Source of the DNA: Tetranychus cinnabarinus
Taxonomy: Eukaryota > Arthropoda > Arachnida > Trombidiformes > Tetranychidae
Direction: 5' to 3'
NCBI GenBank assembly: GCA_022266195.1
Contig: WHVY01000012.1
Location: 41,195 to 105,194 of the forward strand
Length of the DNA stretch: 64,000 nucleotides
Below are positions 50,821 to 62,058 of the stretch, piece after piece. The notes below the pieces were generated by a model, which worked only from the letters and a program-made list of their open reading frames with translations, did not search any database and had not been told where the DNA came from. The translations under genes and the position numbers were made by a program. Positions within the stretch are counted from its first letter, which is position 1. Each line of letters opens with the position of its first letter.

Positions 50821-53700
50821 ATGTTATTCAGTGAAGCTTGAATTCAATTTACGCATTGGGATCGTCAATGTGTTTTCAATTGGAGCTTTTAATGTATATT
50901 GAATGCATTGGGATCGTCAATGTTATTTCAATGGAGCTTTGAATTCAATTTACGCATTGTGATCGTCAACGTTATTTCAATCGGAGCTTTTCATTCATAT
51001 TGAATGCATTGGAATCGTCAATGTTATTCAGTGAAGCTTGAATTAATTTAGGCATTGGGATCGTCAATGTATTTCAATTGGAGCTCTATTTTCATATTGC
51101 ATGCATGGGATCGTCAATATTATTCATTGGAGCTCTCCTTTCCATATTGAATGCATTGGGATCGTCAATGTTATTTCAATGGAGCTTTGAATTCAATGTA
51201 CGCATTGGGATCGTCAATGTGTTTTCACTGGAGCTTTTAATTCATATTGAATGCATTGGGATCGTCAATGTTATTTCAATTGGGCTCTCCTTTCATATTG
51301 AATGATTGGATCGTCAATGTATTTCATGGAGCTTTGAATTCAATTTACGCATTGGCATCGTCATCGTTATTTCAATCGTAGCTTTTTATTTATATTGGAT
51401 GCATTGGGATCGTCAATGTTATTTCAGTGAAGCTTTGATTCAATTACGCATTGGGATCGTCAATGTTATTTCATTGGAGCTCTATTTTCATATGCATGCA
51501 TTGAGATCGTCAATGTTATTTCAATTGGCGCTTTGAATTAATTTACGCATTGGGATCGTCAATGTGTTTTCAGTTGGAGCTCTCCTTCCATAGTTTGAAT
51601 GCATTTGTAGCGTCAATGGTATTTCAATGGAGCTTTGATTCAATTTACGCATTGGGATCGTCAACGTTATTTCAATCGGAGCTTTTTATTCATATTGAAT
51701 GCATGGGATCGTCAATGTTATTTCAATTGGAGGTCTCCTTTCCTATTGATGATTTGGGTCGTCAATGTTATTTCAATGGAGCTTTGAAATTCAATTTACG
51801 CATTGGGATCGTCAACGTTATTTCAATCGGAGCTTTTTATTCATATGAATGCTTGGGATCGTCAATGTTATTTCAAGTGAAGCTTTGAATTCAATTTACG
51901 CATTGGGATCGTCAATGTTATTTCAATTGGAGCTCTATTTTCATATTGCATGCATTGAGATCGTCATGTTATTTCATATGGAGCTTTGAATTAAATTACG
52001 CATTGGATCGTCAATGTTGTTTCAATTGGAGCTTTTAATTCTATTGAATGCATTGGGATCGTCAATGTTATTTCAAGTGGAGCTCTCCTTCATATTGAAT
52101 GCATTGGGATCGTCAATGTTATTTCAATTGGAGCTCTATTTTCAGATTGCATGCAGTGGGGATCGTCATGTTATTGCAATTGGAGCTTTGAATTCAATTT
52201 ACGCATTGGGATCGTCAATGTGTTTTCATCGAGCTTTTTATCATATTGAATGCATTGGGATCGTCAATGTTATTCAAGTGAAGCTTTGATTCCATTACGC
52301 CATGGGATCGTCCATGTTATTTCACTTGGAGCTCTATTTCATATTGCATGCATTGGGATCGTCAATTTGATTTCATCGGAGCTTTGATTCAATTAACGCA
52401 TGGACATCGTCAATGTTTTTTCAATTGAAGCTTTTATCATATTGAATGCATTGGGATGGTCAATGTTATTTCAATTGGAGCTCTCCTTTCATATTGAATG
52501 CATTTGGATCGTCATGTTATTCAATGGAGCTTTGAATGCAATTTACGCATTGGATCGTCAACGTTATTCATCGGAGCTTTTTATTCTAATGAATGCATGG
52601 GATCGTCAATGTTAGTTCAAGTGACGCTAGCATTCATTACGCTTGGGATCGTCAATGTTATTTCCATGGAGCTCTCTTTCCTACTGAAGGCATGAGACGC
52701 GTCATGTTTTCAATTGGAGCGTTGAATTAAATTACGCAGTGGGCTCGTCATGGGTTTTCAATTGGAGCTTTAATTCATATTGAATGCATGGGATCGTCAA
52801 TGTTATTCAATTGGAGCGCTCCTTCCTATTGATGCATTGGATCGTCCAATGTTATTTCAATTGGAGCTCTACTTTCATATCTGCCATCGCAGGGCATCGT
52901 CAATGGTATTTCAAGTGCAGCTTTGATTCAATTTACGCAGTGGATCGTCAATGTTATTTCAATTGGAGCTCATATTTCCATATTGCATGCGTGGGATCGT
53001 CAATGTGATTTCTAAACGGAGCGTTGAATTCATTTACGCATTGGAGCGTCAATGTTTTTCAATGAGCGTTACTTCATATTGAATGCATTGGGATGGTCCA
53101 TGTTATTCAAGTGGCAGCTCTCCTTCATATTGATGCATTTGGATCGTCAATGTGCTTTCAGATGGCGCTTTGATGCAATTTACGCATTGGGATCGTCAAC
53201 GTTATTTCAATCGGGGCGAGCTTTTTATTCATAATGAATGCATGGGATCGTCAATGTTATTTCAAGGTGAGCTATGAATTCAATTACGCTTGGATCGTCA
53301 ATGTAGTTCATTGGAGCTCTATTTTCATATGGAATGCATGGGATCGTCATGTTATTTCTAATGGAGCTTTGAATTCAATTTACGCATTGGGATCGTCAAG
53401 TGTTTTCAATTGGAGCTTCATTCATATTTATGAATGCTGGGGATCGTCAATGTATTTCAATGGGAGCTCGCTGTCATATTGAATGCATTGGGCATCGTCA
53501 ATGTTATTTCACTGGAGCTTTGAATCCATTTACGCATTGTGATCGTCACGTTCTGTCATCGAGCTTTTCATTCATATTGAATGCATTGGGATCGTCAATG
53601 TTATTTGCAATTAAAGTGAAGCTTGAAGTCATTTACGCATTGGGATCGTCAACGTTCTTTCCAAATCGGAGCTTTTTATTCATATGATGCATTGGATCGT
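50821..53700. repeat. Indel-rich corrupted copy of about 47,100-50,380
   Basis: Almost every monomer here has one or more single-base deletions or insertions, in contrast to the clean sequence before 50,820. The order of private variants matches the clean neighbour: CATTTGTA(T/G)C (51,602 against 47,801), GAGGTCTCC (51,730 against 47,931), ATGCAGTGGG (52,151 against 48,767), AATTTGATTTC (52,364 against 48,987), GGGATGGTC (52,453 against 49,080), GTGATTTC-AAACGG (53,005 against 49,655) and CATAATGAATGC (53,229 against 49,881). Between two anchors the clean copy is 1,417 bp and this copy 1,370 bp, a net loss of 47. Open frames here are chance runs. Confidence 0.88.
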
Positions 53701-55781
53701 CAATGTTATTTCAAGTGAAGCTATGAATTCAATTTACGCATTGGGATCGTCAATGTTATTTCAATTGGAGCTCTATTTTCATATTGAATGCATTGGGATC
53801 GTCAATGTTATTTCAATGGAGCTTTGAATTCAATTTACGCATTGGGATCGTCAATGTTTTTCAATTGGAGCTTTTAATTCATATTGAATGCATTGGGATC
53901 GTCAATGTTATTTCAATTGGAGCTCTCCTTTCATATTGAATGCATTGGGATCGTCAATGTTATTTCAATGGAGCTTTGAATTCAATTTACGCATTGGGAT
54001 CGTCAATGTTATTTCAATCGGAGCTTTTTATTCATATTGAATGCATTGGGATCGTCAATGTTATTTCAAGTGAAGCTTTGAATTCAATTTACGCATTGGG
54101 ATCGTCAATGTTATTTCAATTGGAGCTCTATTTTCATATTGCATGCATTGGGATCGTCAATGTTATTTCAAGTGAAGCTTTGAATTCAATTTACGCATTG
54201 GGATCGTCAATGTTTTTCAATTGGAGCTTTTAATTCATATTGAATGCATTGGGATCGTCAATGTTATTTCAATGGAGCTTTGAATTCAATTTACGCATTG
54301 GGATCGTCAATGTTATTTCAATCGGAGCTTTTCATTCATATTGAATGCATTGGGATCGTCAATGTTATTTCAAGTGAAGCTTTGAATTCAATTTACGCAT
54401 TGGGATCGTCAATGTTATTTCAATTGGAGCTCTATTTTCATATTGCATGCATTGGGATCGTCAATGTTATTTCAATTGGAGCTCTCCTTTCATATTGAAT
54501 GCATTGGGATCGTCAATGTTATTTCAATGGAGCTTTGAATTCAATTTACGCATTGGGATCGTCAATGTGTTTTCAATTGGAGCTTTTAATTCATATTGAA
54601 TGCATTGGGATCGTCAATGTTATTTCAATTGGAGCTCTCCTTTCATATTGAATGCATTGGGATCGTCAATGTTATTTCAATGGAGCTTTGAATTCAATTT
54701 ACGCATTGGGATCGTCAATGTTATTTCAATCGGAGCTTTTTATTCATATTGAATGCATTGGGATCGTCAATGTTATTTCAAGTGAAGCTTTGAATTCAAT
54801 TTACGCATTGGGATCGTCAATGTTATTTCAATTGGAGCTCTATTTTCATATTGCATGCATTGGGATCGTCAATGTTATTTCAAGTGAAGCTTTGAATTCA
54901 ATTTACGCATTGGGATCGTCAATGTGTTTTCAATTGGAGCTTTTAATTCATATTGAATGCATTGGGATCGTCAATGTTATTTCAATGGAGCTTTGAATTC
55001 AATTTACGCATTGGGATCGTCAATGTTATTTCAATTGGAGCTTTTTATTCATATTGAATGCATTGGGATCGTCAATGTTATTTCAATTGAAGCTTTGAAT
55101 TCAATTTACGCATTGGGATCGTCAATGTTATTTCAATTGGAGCTCTCCTTTCATATTGAATGCATTGGGATCGTCAATGTTATTTCAATGGAGCTTTGAA
55201 TTCAATTTACGCATTGGGATCGTCAATGTTATTTCAATTGGAGCTTTTTATTTATATTGCATGCATTGGGATCGTCAATGTTATTTCAAGTGAAGCTTTG
55301 AATTCAATTTACGCATTGGGATCGTCAATGTTTTTCAATTGGAGCTTTTAATTCATATTGAATGCATTGGGATCGTCAATGTTATTTCAAGTGAAGCTTT
55401 GAATTCAATTTACGCATTGGGATCGTCAATGTTTTTCAATTGGAGCTCTCCTTCATATTGAATGCATTGGGATCGTCAATGTTATTTCAATGGAGCTTTG
55501 AATTCAATTTACGCATTGGGATCGTCAATGTTATTTCAATCGGAGCTTTTTATTCATATTGAATGCATTGGGATCGTCAATGTTATTTCAATTGGAGCTC
55601 TCCTTTCATATTGAATGCATTGGGATCGTCAATGTTATTTCAATGGAGCTTTGAATTCAATTTACGCATTGGGATCGTCAATGTTATTTCAATCGGAGCT
55701 TTTTATTCATATTGAATGCATTGGGATCGTCAATGTTATTTCAAGTGAAGCTTTGAATTCAATTTACGCATTGGGATCGTC
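53701..55781. repeat. Clean family 2 segment
   Basis: The sequence returns abruptly to near-consensus family 2: GAAGCTATG (53,717), CTCTATTTTC, 49-bp units, CAATCGGAGC and CAAGTGAAGC in regular A/B alternation. It continues the correspondence with the clean copy (53,717 against 50,378). A repeated difference is TCAATGTTTTTCAATTGG in place of TCAATGTGTTTTCAATTGG. TCAACG is largely replaced by TCAATG. Confidence 0.85.
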
Positions 55782-56281
55782 ATGTTATTTCAATCGGAGC
55801 TCTCTGCATTCAGATGAAATTTGCATCGATCGTACAATGGTAGTTCAATGACAGCTTGAATGCATTCCGCATTGGATCGTTCATGCTTATTTCGATTCGA
55901 GCTTTGATGCAAAGTGTTACGCATGGGGACGTCAATGTGTATTTCAATTGCAAGCTTTGAATTCCTATTGAATGCATTGGAGCGCCAATGTTATTGCAAT
56001 GGAGCTTTCGAATGTCAATTACGCAGTGGGCTCGTCACATGTATGTCATCGGAGCTGTTATTCCTATTGTAGCATTGGGATCGTCATGTTATTTCAAGTG
56101 GAGATTGAATTCAATTTAGCATTGCGGATCGTCATGTGTTATTTCAATCTGAGCGTCTGAATTTTCATATTGAATGCTATTGCGGACGGTCAATGTTATT
56201 TCAAGTGAAGCTCTGAATGTCAATTACGCATGGGATCGTCAATGTGATTTCAGTGAGCTCTCCTTCTCATATTGATGCATG
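55782..56281. repeat. Short indel-rich satellite segment
   Basis: From ATCGTCATGTTATTTC at about 55,778 the monomers become strongly irregular (CTCTGCATTCAGATGAAATTTG, GATCGTACAATGGTAG, GTGGGCTCGTCACATG). They return to consensus at 56,281. The roughly 50-bp spacing of GATCG-like cores persists, so it is still the same satellite. No insertion of unrelated sequence is needed to explain it. Confidence 0.75.
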
Positions 56282-58345
56282 GATCGTCAATGTTATTTCA
56301 ATGGAGCTTTGAATTCAATTTACGCATTGGGATCGTCAATGTTATTTCAATTGGAGCTTTTATTCATATTGAATGCATTGGGATCGTCAATGTTATGTCA
56401 TTGGAGCTCTACCTTTCATAGGGAATGCAGTGGGGCTCGTCAATGTTATTTCAATGGAGCTTTGACTGCAATTTACGCATTCGGATCGTGTCAACGTTAT
56501 TCATCGCGAGCTTTTTATTCATAGTGAATGCATTGGGATCGTCAATGTTATTTCAAGTGAAGCTTTGAATTCAATTTACGCATTGGGATCGTCAATGTTA
56601 TTTCAATTGGAGCTCTATTTTCATATTGAATGCTTTGTGATCGTCAATGTTATTTCAATTAAAGCTTTGAATGCAATTTACGCATTGGGATCGTCAATGT
56701 TATTTCGATTAAAGCTTTGAATTCAATTTACGCATTGGGATCGTCAACGTTATTTCAATCGGAGCTTTTTATTCATATTGAATGCATTGGGATCGTCAAT
56801 GTTATTTCAAGTGAAGCTTTGAATTCAATTTACGCATTGGGATCGTCGATGTTATTTCAATTGGAGCTCTATTTCATATTGAATGCTTTGTGATCGTCAA
56901 TGTTATTTCAATTAAAGCTTTGAATGCAATTTACGCATTGGGATCGTCAATGTTATTTCGATTAAAGCTTTGAATGCAATTTACGCATTGGGATCGTCAA
57001 TGTTATTTCAATTGGAGCTTTGAATTCATATTAATGCATTGGGATCGTCAATGTTATTTCAATTGGAGCTTTTAATTCAATTTACGCATTGGGATCGTCA
57101 ATGTTATTTCAATTGGAGCTTTTAATTCAATTTACGCATTGGGATCGTCAATGTTATTTGCAATTGGAGCTCTACTTCATATGAAGATGGGATCGCAATG
57201 GGATTTCAATGGAGCTTTAAATTCAATTTCCGAATGGGATCGTCAATGTTATTTCAATCAAAGCTTTGAATTCATATTGAATGCATTGGGATCGTCAATG
57301 TTATTTCAAGTGAAGCTTTGAATTCAATTTACGCATTGGGATCGTCAATGTGTTTTCAATTGGAGCTCTCCTTCATATTGAATGCATTGGGATCGTCAAT
57401 GTTATTTCAATGGAGCTTTGAATTCAATTTACGCATTGGGATCGTCAATGTTATTTCAATTGGAGCTTTTTATTCATATTGAATGCATTGGGATCGTCAA
57501 TGTTATTTCAATTGGAGCTCTCCTTTCATATTGAATGCATTGGGATCGTCAATGTTATTTCAATGGAGCTTTGAATTCAATTTACGCATTGGGATCGTCA
57601 ATGTTATTTCAATCGGAGCTTTTTATTCATATTGAATGCATTGGGATCGTCAATGTTATTTCAAGTGAGCTTTGAATTCAATTTACGCATTGGGATCGTC
57701 AATGTTATTTCAATTGGAGCTCTATTTTCATATTGAATGCATTGGGATCGTCAATGTTATTTCAATTGGAGCTTTGAATTCAATTTACGCATTGGGATCG
57801 TCAATGTTATTTCAATTGAGCTTTGAATTCAATTTACGCATTGGGATCGTCAATGTTATTTCAATTGGAGCTTTTTATTCATATTGAATGCATTGGGATC
57901 GTCAATGTTATTTCAATTGAAGCTTTGAATTCATTTACGCATTGGGATCGTCAATGTTATTTCAATTGGAGCTCTATTTCATATTGAATGCATTGGGATC
58001 GTCAATGTTATTTCAATTGGAGCTTTGAATTCAATTTACGCATTGGGATCGTCAATGTTATTTCAATTGAGCTTTGAATTCAATTACGCATTGGGATCGT
58101 CAATGTTATTTCAATTGGAGCTTTGAATTCATATTAATGCATTGGGATCGTCAATGTTATTTCAATTGGAGCTTTTAATTCAATTTACGCATTGGGATCG
58201 TCAATGTTATTTCAATTGGAGCTTTTAATTCAATTTACGCATTGGGATCGTCAATGTTATTTCAATTGGAGCTTTAATTCAATTTAATGCATTGGGATCG
58301 TCAATGTTATTTCAATTGGAGCTTTGAATTCATATTGAATGCATT
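56282..58345. repeat. Mixed family 1/family 2 near-consensus segment
   Basis: Family 2 monomers (CAATGGAGC, CAATCGGAGC, CAAGTGAAGC) are interrupted by family 1 types. GCTTTGTGATCG, AATTAAAGC and CGATTAAAGC units occur at about 56,631-56,720 and 56,886-57,000, and an AATCAAAGC unit at about 57,252. Short noisy patches lie at about 56,395-56,530 and 57,160-57,240. From 57,750 the units approach a simple consensus (AATTGGAGCTTTGAATTC), often missing one base (AATTGAGC). Confidence 0.82.
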
Positions 58346-61330
58346 GGGATCTTCATGTTTATTGCAATGGAGCTTTGAATGCAAATTTACGCTGATCGTC
58401 CATGTGTTTTCAATCTGAGCTTGGTTGCTCACTATTGAATGCATTGGGATCGGCAATGTTATGTCAAGTCGGAGCTCTGCATTCACATTGACGCATTGGG
58501 ATCGTCACTGTTATTAATCACATGGCGGCTCTATTATTCATATTGCATGCATGTGGATCGTCAATGTGTTTTCAGTGAAGCATGAATTCAATTTTAGCAT
58601 TGGGATCGCAATTGATGTCACTGAGCTTATGTTTCATATTCAGCACGGGATCAGCCAATGTTATTTCGTCACTGGAGTTCTCGCATTCGATATGACTGAC
58701 GTATGTGATCGTCATGTGTTTTTCATTGGAGCTTTGAATTCATTTACGCAATTCGGGCCTCGGCATGTTAGTTCAAATTGTGAGTGAGCTGGGGCTGTGA
58801 AATTCACTTTGACATGCTTGGTATCGTCAATGTGTATGCAATGGAGCTCTCTCTTTTCATAGTGTAATGCTTGGGATCGTCAATGTGATTTCAATGGCGC
58901 TCTTATATTCCATATTGACGCATTGGGTAGCGTGTCAGCAATGTTTTATCAATCGGAGCTGTATTCATAGCTGAATGCTTGGGATCGTCAAGGTTCTGTC
59001 AAGTGAGAGCTTTAATGTCAATTTACGCATGGGAGCGGATCAATGTTATTCAATGGAGCTCTGACTTCATATTGAAGCATGGGATCGTCAATGTTTTTCA
59101 TTGGAGCTTTAATTCATATTACTCATTGGGATCGTCAATGTGTATTCAAGTGAGCTTTGAATTCAATTTACGCATTGGGATCGTCAATGTATTCAATTGG
59201 AGCTCATTTTCATATTGATGCATTGGGATCGTCAATGTTATTTCAATGGGACTTTATCATATTGAATGCATTGGGATCGTCAATGTTATTTCAATGGAGC
59301 TCATATTGTAATGCATTGGGATCGTCATGTTATTTCAATGGAGCTTTAATTCAATTGACAGCATTGGGATCGTCAACGTATTCAATCGGAGCTCTATTTC
59401 ATATTGATGCATGGGATCGTCATGTTATTTCATTGAGCTAATTCATATTACGCATTGGATCGTCATGTTATTCAATTGGAGCTTTTAATTCATATTGAAT
59501 CGCATTGGATCGTCAATGTTATTTCAGTGGAGCTTTTAATTCATTACGCATTGGGATCGTCAATGTTATTTCCAATCGAGCTCTTTGATTCATTGAATGC
59601 ATTGGGATCGTCAATGTTATTCAAGTGAGCTTTGAATTCAATTTACGCATTGTATCTGTCATGTGTTTTCAATTGGCTTTTAATTCATTTACGCATGGAG
59701 ATCGTCATGTTATTTCAATTGAGCTCTCCTTCAATTTGAATGCATTGGATCGTCAATGTTATTTCAATTGGAGCTTGAATGCATTTACGCATTGGGATCG
59801 TCACTGTTATTCAACTGAGCTCTGTTTCATATTGAATGCATTGGATCGTCAATGTTATTTCAAGTGAGCTAGATTCATTTACGCATTGGATCGTCAATGT
59901 TATTCAATTGGAGCTCTGAATTCATATTGATGCATTGGGATCGTCAATGTTATTTCAATTGAGCTTCTCTATTCATTTGATGCATGGGGATCGTCAATGT
60001 TATTTCCATTGGAGCTCTGATTCAATTTACGCATTGGGATCGTCAATAGTTGTTCAATTGGGAGCTTTATTCATATTGAATGCATTGGGATCGTCAATGT
60101 TATTTCAATGGCGCTCTGATTTCAATTTGACGCATTGGGCTCGTCAATGTTTTTCAATTGAGCTCTGATTCATATTGCATGCATTGTGATCGTCAATGTT
60201 ATTTCCAATTGAGAGCTTTTATATGCAATTTACGCATTGGGATCGTCAATGTTATTTCAATTGAGCTCTGATTCATATTGCATGCTTTGGATCGTCATGT
60301 TATTTCAATTGGAGCTTATTCATATTGACGCATTGGGCATCGTCATGTTATTTCAAGTGAAGCTTTGAATTCAATTTACGCATTGGGATCGTCAATGTGT
60401 TTTCATTGGAGCTTTAATTCATATGAATGCATTGGGATCGTCAATGTATTTCATTGGAGCTCTTAATTCATATTGAATGCATTGGGATCGTCAATGTTAT
60501 TTCAATTGGAGCTCTATTTCATATTATGCATTGGGATCGTCATGTTATTCATGGAGCTTTGATCATTACTGCATTGGGATCGTCATGTATTTTCATTGGA
60601 CTCTTTTATCATATTGAATGCATTGGGATCGTCAATGTTATTTCAATGGAGCTCTGCTTTCATATTGATGCATTGGATCGTCAATGTTATTTCAATGGAG
60701 CTTGAATTCATTCGCATTGGATCGTCATGTGTTTTCAATCGAGCTTTTATTCATATTGATGCATTGGGGATCGTCAATGTTATTTCAATTGAGCTCTCCT
60801 TTCATATTGATGCATTAGGATCGTCAATGTTATTGTCAAGTGAGCTTTGAATTCAATTTACGCATTGGGATCGTCAACGTGTTTCATCGGAGCTTTTAAT
60901 TCATATTGAATGCATTGGGATCGTCAATGGTTATTTCAAGTGAGCTTGGAATTCATTTACGCATGGGATCGTCAATGTTATTTCATTGAGCTTTATTTCA
61001 TATTTTCACGCATGGGATCGTCCAATGTTTTTTCAATGGAGCTTTGTATTCATATTGACTCATTGGGATCGTCATGTGTATTTCAATTGGAGCTTTTAAT
61101 CATATTGACTGCATTGGGATCGTCATGTTATTTCAAGTGAGCTTTGAATTCATTTACGCATTGGGATCGTCAATGTTTTTCAATCGGAGCTTTTTATTCA
61201 TATTGATGCATTGGTATCGTCAATGTTATTTCATTGGAGCTCTTATGTTCATATTGAATGCATTGGGATCGTCAATGTTATTTCAATTGGAGCTCTCATT
61301 CATATTGAATGCATTGTGATCGTCATGTTA
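58346..61330. repeat. Decayed or low-quality satellite segment
   Basis: Core motifs remain at about 50-bp spacing but single-base deletions are present in most units (GGATCGTCATG, TTATTCAATTGG, CATATTGATGC). The first 200 bases follow 34,080-34,270: TTGCTCACTATTG at about 58,424 matches TTTTTGCTCATATTG at about 34,151, CTCTGCATTCACATTG appears in both (about 58,475 and 34,200), and GGCGGCTCTATTATTC resembles GGCGCTCTTATTTTC. No gene or transposon was seen. Confidence 0.8.
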
Positions 61331-62058
61331 TTTCAATTGAGCTTTGAATGCAATTTACGCATGGGGCATCGAGTCATGTTATTTCGCTTGGCTAGCTCTG
61401 AATTCATATGAATGCTTTGTGATCGTCAACAATGTTATATTCATTGGAGCTTTTTCAAAAACATTGTCATTTACGACCATTGGCATCGTCATGTTATTTC
61501 AAGTGAGGCTCTGAATTCATTTACGCATTGGGAGGAGAGAAAACCAAATAAAAAATCGTCAATGAAATGTGTTTTTCAATTGGAGCTTTTAATTCTCATA
61601 TTGAACTGCAAATGGGATCGTAACAATGTTCTTTTCATTTTGGGGCGCCCGCTGCTCACGCTCTAGGTTTTCATAGATGCTTGAATGCGTTGGGATCGTC
61701 CTGGTTATTTCAATTGGAGATGCTCTCGCTCTGGAAATTCATATTGAATGCCTTGGGATCGTCATGTTATTTCAATGAGAGGCTTTGATTCAATTACGCA
61801 TATTGGAGTCAACGTTCTTTCAAACGGTCTTTTATTCATATTGAAACGGCATGGGATCGGCAATGTTATTTCGCTTTGTTGGAGCTAACTGATGCATATT
61901 GCATGCTTTGTGATCGTCCATGTGGAGTTTCATTGAGCTTAAAAATAAAATGAATTCAATTTACGCATTGGCATCGTCGCTCTCAGTGAGCGTTTGAATT
62001 CAATTTAAAAACGCAGTTTGGGGTTCGTCTGGTTTTCATCGTAGCTTTTATTCAAACA
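61331..62058. repeat. Most disrupted stretch, with A-rich and GC-rich insertions
   Basis: Satellite cores (GATCGTC, TTATTTCGCTTGG, TTTACGCATTGG) are still visible but are broken by extra bases. A-rich insertions occur at about 61,456, 61,536-61,556, 61,940-61,950 and 62,007. A GC-rich insertion, GGGGCGCCCGCTGCTCACG, lies at about 61,642-61,660. Short GCTCACGCTCT / GCTCTCGCTCT-like strings recur at about 61,653 and 61,722. The satellite scaffold resembles 34,310-34,440 (CGCTTGG unit, GCTTTGTG unit, then CATTGGCATCG). I cannot assign the inserted bases to any known element. Confidence 0.7.

Noticed and set aside
58551..61666. Irregular open frames in the indel-rich part
   Set aside because: They arise from random one-base indels in satellite monomers. 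The residues still show fragments of all three satellite frames.
61536..61666. Possible inserted gene or mobile element at the GC-rich/A-rich patch
   Set aside because: Satellite cores continue through it. There are no terminal repeats, no target-site duplication that I could see, and no recognisable protein.
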